Positions 60,576 through 64,000 of a stretch of DNA of 64,000 nt are shown one piece after another. The DNA lies in NCBI RefSeq assembly GCF_003351025.1, contig NZ_QPCG01000006.1, positions 124,001-188,000 of the forward strand. Reading direction: 5' to 3'. The position numbers and the translations under genes were made by a program. The notes below the pieces were generated by a model, which was not told the DNA's origin, ran no database searches, and saw nothing but the letters and a program-made list of their open reading frames with translations. Every line of letters begins with the position of its first letter. Position 1 is the stretch's first letter. This stretch comes from Mucilaginibacter endophyticus (GTDB lineage Bacteria; Bacteroidota; Bacteroidia; Sphingobacteriales; Sphingobacteriaceae).

Positions 60576-61898
60576 ATGAAAATCAACATTACACCTGCCA
60601 AAGGTAAGCTTGGTATCCTGATCCCAGGATTAGGCGCCGTGGCAACTACCCTGATTGCCGGCGTTGAAGCCGTTAAAAAAGGCATCTCGCAGCCAATTGG
60701 CTCCCTTACTCAAATGGGCCACATACGCTTAGGAAAAAGGACCGAAAACCGTAATCCTAAAATTAATGAGTTTGTTCCGCTCGCCAACTTAAACGATTTA
60801 GTATTTGGTGGCTGGGACGTTTATGAAGATAACGTATTTGAATCTGCATCAAACGCACAGGTACTTGAACCAGTTCTTTTACAGGCAGTTAAAGCAGAAT
60901 TGGAAGCTATAAAACCAATGAAAGCCGCCTTTGATAAAAACTATGCTAAGAACCTTGATGGTACCCACGTTAAAACCGGAACCAGGCTTGAGCTTGCTGA
61001 GCAGGTTATGGAAGATATCAAAAACTTTAAAGAGGCTAACGGCCTTGACAGGGTTGTTTTGGTATGGTGCGGTTCAACCGAGATCTACTACGAAGCATCG
61101 GCTGTACACCAGTCATTGGCTGCTTTTGAGGAGGGTTTGAAAAACGATGATAAGCTGATCGCTCCAAGCATGATCTACGCTTACGCTGCGTTAAAATTAG
61201 GCGTTCCTTTCGCTAACGGTGCTCCTAACTTAACCGTTGACATCCCTGCACTGATTGAATTGGCTAAATTAACCAAAACCCCAATTGCAGGTAAAGACTT
61301 CAAAACAGGTCAAACTTTAATGAAAACTGTATTGGCTCCAGGCCTGGCAGCACGTTCATTAGGTGTACACGGTTGGTTCTCAACCAACATTTTGGGTAAT
61401 CGCGATGGTTGGGTTCTTGACGATCCGGATAATTTCAAAACTAAAGAAGTTTCAAAACTGGGTGTATTGGAAGATATCTTCAAACCAGAAGATAACCAGG
61501 AGCTTTACGGTAATATTTACCACAAGATCCGTATCAACTACTACCCTCCGCATGGCGATAACAAAGAAAGCTGGGACAACATCGACATTTTTGGCTGGTT
61601 AGGCTACAAAATGCAGATCAAGATTAACTTCCTTTGCCGTGATTCGATCCTTGCCGCCCCTATCGCGCTTGACTTGGCTATCTTCTGCGATCTGGCTAAA
61701 CGTGCAGGTATGAGTGGCATACAAGAGTGGTTATCATTCTACCTGAAATCGCCTCAAACTGCACCAGGTTTACATGCGGAAAACGATATCTTCAAACAAT
61801 TGATCAAATTAGAGAATACACTTCGTTACCTGATGGGCGAAGATCTGATCACCCACCTTGGTTTGGATTATTATGACGATATGTTCGCTGCTGAATAA
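60576..61898 (+). CDS. Inositol-3-phosphate synthase (MIPS)
   Basis: 440 residues. GKLGILIPGLGAVATTLIAG is the NAD-binding region. GSLTQMGHIRLGKR, VLVWCGSTEIYYEAS, FANGAPNLTVDIPAL, and GKDFKTGQTLMKTVLAPGL are conserved in MIPS of bacterial type. It converts glucose 6-phosphate to inositol 3-phosphate, the headgroup precursor of inositol phospholipids and phosphoinositol ceramides. It lies 31 bp after the epimerase gene, which links it to sphingolipids. A strong terminator follows. Confidence 0.93.
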   Translation: MKINITPAKGKLGILIPGLGAVATTLIAGVEAVKKGISQPIGSLTQMGHIRLGKRTENRNPKINEFVPLANLNDLVFGGWDVYEDNVFESASNAQVLEPVLLQAVKAELEAIKPMKAAFDKNYAKNLDGTHVKTGTRLELAEQVMEDIKNFKEANGLDRVVLVWCGSTEIYYEASAVHQSLAAFEEGLKNDDKLIAPSMIYAYAALKLGVPFANGAPNLTVDIPALIELAKLTKTPIAGKDFKTGQTLMKTVLAPGLAARSLGVHGWFSTNILGNRDGWVLDDPDNFKTKEVSKLGVLEDIFKPEDNQELYGNIYHKIRINYYPPHGDNKESWDNIDIFGWLGYKMQIKINFLCRDSILAAPIALDLAIFCDLAKRAGMSGIQEWLSFYLKSPQTAPGLHAENDIFKQLIKLENTLRYLMGEDLITHLGLDYYDDMFAAE

Positions 61899-61921
61899 TC
61901 GTTAAATTACTAAATACCGTC

Positions 61922-61970
61922 AAAACAGCCGTAAGCAGTTGAACCTCTGCTTTACGGCTGTTTTGTTTTT
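61922..61970 (+). terminator. Terminator of the SPT-MIPS gene set
   Basis: AAAACAGCCGTAA pairs with TTACGGCTGTTTT, with an additional GCAG/CTGC, and a following T-rich stretch. It lies 23 bp after the MIPS stop. Confidence 0.85.
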
Positions 61971-62490
61971 ATGATGTAAAATAATCATAGACAGGTAACA
62001 TTATTTTAAAACCACAGTCTTACCGATGATAAACAAAATGTTAAATAATGTTATTTGCATCATCGTAAAACGGCTTTGAATTCAATAAAATACATCTAAT
62101 TATCAGCACATTACGTAAACAAAAAGAGAAAAAGTCCGATATTGCGAGAATACTAACCATATGTTAAAACCGTTGTTTGCATTTACTTATGGTTATCATA
62201 ATATGATGGTAAAATAGCTGTAAACAATATTTGACTTTTTGACCACATTAGTCTGTACTGATTTTTTTTACCTTTGGCCTGTTAATTGTGAACTCCGTAA
62301 CAACTGCCGCCGGGAGTGTATAATTGAAGTAAGCAAGATGAATTTCGGCGGTGGACTAATGAAAAACATACAGGGGCGGGCATAATTAATCCGTCAAAAA
62401 CATTTGAATAACTTATACATACCTCTTTATCTAATAATACAGTGTTAAGCCGAAAAAAGAAGTTTGTATTTGCACAATGCACTAAGTACA
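61971..62490. other. 520-bp non-coding region before the DUF5686 gene
   Basis: No ORF or tRNA was recognised. TACCTTTG at 62269-62276 is an exact -7 match and would give a leader of about 210 bases. The leader has a possible stem, GCCGCC (62307-62312) with GGCGGT (62347-62352), in otherwise AT-rich DNA. A structured leader or small RNA is possible. Confidence 0.4.
62269..62276 (+). promoter_or_regulatory. TACCTTTG -7 element
   Basis: Exact TAnnTTTG, about 215 bases before the ATG at 62491; no -33 TTTG at correct spacing was found. Confidence 0.35.
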
Positions 62491-64000
62491 TGGATTGTAA
62501 AAAATTTTATAAAAGCTTATTTTTCTTAATACTGTTCTTTTCTGCTTCGGCATTATATGCACAGCAAACGGTAATAACGGGTGTTGTTACTGATGCAGGT
62601 AACAAACAAACTCTCCCTTCTGTTAGCATATCATTTACAGGTACTACAACAGGCACTACTGCCGATGTTAACGGTAAATATCGCCTTGTAACCAGCAACC
62701 AGGATTATAAACAAATCAAAATATCGTTTTTAGGTTATAAAGACGCTTTCTTAGCCGTTATTCCTGGTAAAGAACAGGTTATCAATGTAAAATTATTTCC
62801 GGCCTCACAACAGCTTAACGAGGTTGTGGTAAAATCGGGCAAAAAGCCTAAATACCGTAATAAGGACAATCCCGCTGTTGAGCTGATCCGTAAGGTTATC
62901 GAAAATAAAGAAAAGAACCGTCCTGAAGCTTATAACTACGTAGAATACAAGGAATACGATAAAATGATGTTTGCGCTGAGTAATGTATCAGCCCAGTTTT
63001 CGGACAGGAAGTTTTTCCGTAAATACAAGTTCATTTTAGATAATCGCGATAGCTCGCTTGTACCGGGCAAATCATTACTCCCTATCTACCTTGACGAAAA
63101 ACTGCAACAGGTTTATTACCGCAAAAACCCCGAAAAAACAAGGGAAAATATAACAGGACAAAAAAGTGTAAACTACGGTCCGGGTATTGATAACGAAGGT
63201 TTAACCCAGTATTTTAAACACCTTTACAATAAGGTTGATATTTATACTAACAACGTATTTTTAATAACCAGCCAGTTCCTGAGCCCTATCTCTGATAACT
63301 CGCCTAATTACTACAAATACTTTATTGCCGATACTGTTCTTGACGCGCACAATAACAAGCTTGTAAAGCTTGATTTCACCCCGCGTAATACAACCGATGT
63401 GCTTTTTGAAGGTAGTATTTACATTACCCTTGATGGTAATTACGCCGTGCAAAAGTGCGACCTGACCATCAATAAACATATCAACATCAACTTCATCAGG
63501 TCCATGACCGTGAACCTGGAGTTTCAGCAAAACCCCGACGGACGTTACCACCTGAGCAAAAGCACAACTATTGCCGATTTTGGTGCTTCCAAAAAAGATG
63601 CTAAGAGCGGATTATTCGGTATAAGGGCCATAACGTACAGCAACTATGTTGTAAACAAGCCACGTCCTGATACAACTTACCAGGGATCGGAATATGCTGA
63701 GCTAAGCGATGAAGTGAAACATCGTCCTGACTCATTCTGGCAGGAAAACAGGCCTGATACATTAACGCTGGCCGAATCAAAGGTTTATAAAAACATTGAT
63801 AGCCTGCGCAATATGCCATCATTTAAGCGCACCGTTGATATTGCAACCCTATTGCTTGCGGGTTACAAAGGTTTCGGTAAGTTTGAATTAGGCCCTGCAA
63901 ATACATTTTACAGCTTTAACCCGGTTGAGGGTCTGCGTTTGCGTATTGGCGGTCGTACAACGCCCGAATTAAGTAAGCGTTACTATTTTGAAACTTACGC
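62491..64000 (+). CDS. DUF5686 / carboxypeptidase-like regulatory domain outer-membrane protein (3' end outside window)
   Basis: 503 residues are seen, open to the window edge. Signal peptide ends about LYAQ. Residues about 25-110 form a carboxypeptidase-like regulatory domain (GVVTDAGNKQTLPSVSISFTG, with GTTADVNGKY), as in TonB-dependent receptors but without a plug. The rest matches DUF5686 (KDNPAVELIRKVIENKEKN, NYVEYKEYDKMMF), an outer-membrane protein thought to have a barrel at its C-terminus. The ATG at 62491 is the only suitable start, as the ATG at 62478 meets a stop at once. The function is unknown. Confidence 0.88.

Noticed and set aside
62281..62490. Cobalamin or SAM riboswitch before the DUF5686 gene
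   Set aside because: The conserved boxes of these riboswitches are absent.

Overview
The window reads as a chromosomal segment of a Bacteroidota bacterium, most likely Sphingobacteriaceae and close to Mucilaginibacter or Pedobacter. This is inferred from the protein families (serine palmitoyltransferase, DUF5686/carboxypeptidase-like surface protein, TlpA-type lipoprotein with DUF4369-like N-terminus, glutamine synthetase type II), from -7 promoter elements of the form TAnnTTTG, and from weak use of Shine-Dalgarno sites. No rRNA, tRNA, CRISPR array, transposase or prophage gene was recognised.

Layout. (1) 1-1600, minus: an esterase cut by the window edge, an SGNH hydrolase and an encapsulated-ferritin-like protein. 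(2) 1676-13023: a molybdenum-cofactor and formate-dehydrogenase-like region. fdhF/YdeP-type oxidoreductase, a DUF7009-like protein and fdhD are on minus; moaD, a GNAT gene and moaE on plus; moeB, mobA, moaC, moeA and moaA on minus; a mocA-like gene on plus. (3) 13024-23533: J-domain protein, RluA-type pseudouridine synthase, TPR/H-box membrane protein, glutamine synthetase II, a Crp/Fnr-MDR-cyclotransferase group, and a glutamine-synthetase-like/kinase-like/HAD group. (4) 23828-29610: galT-galM, a Lys/Ala-rich repeat protein, and an arsRMC-acr3 arsenic operon. (5) 29703-37372, mainly minus: PhoB-like regulator, TlpA-like lipoprotein, gatB, alaS. (6) 37644-43626, plus: lipoprotein, MerR regulator, ComEC, secreted protein, LTA-synthase-type phosphotransferase. 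(7) 43743-47028, minus: overlapping operon of cation efflux protein, Nudix, bioA and a ferritin-like di-iron protein. (8) 47120-56753: aspartate aminotransferase, three tandem outer-membrane paralogues, and a TolC-MFP-RND efflux operon. (9) 57127-61898, plus: serine palmitoyltransferase, GNAT acyltransferase, NAD-dependent epimerase/reductase and inositol-3-phosphate synthase, read together as a candidate inositol-sphingolipid operon. (10) 62491-64000: 5' part of a DUF5686-type outer-membrane protein.

How the genes work together. The moa/moe/mob set makes molybdopterin and its guanylylated form, FdhD sulfurates the cofactor, and the FdhF/YdeP-like protein is the likely client. The ars genes give sensing, reduction, methylation and export of arsenic. 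The SPT-to-MIPS group supplies the sphingoid base, a candidate N-acyltransferase, a candidate reductase and the inositol phosphate headgroup precursor. This group is the best candidate for an under-described system, although each family is known.

Intergenic DNA carries several dispersed palindromic repeat families, including two 131-bp elements of identical length, strong hairpin terminators, and candidate operators at the fdhD/moaD, MDR and ars promoters. Several genes have the TAnnTTTG element only 3-8 nt before ATG, which suggests leaderless transcripts.
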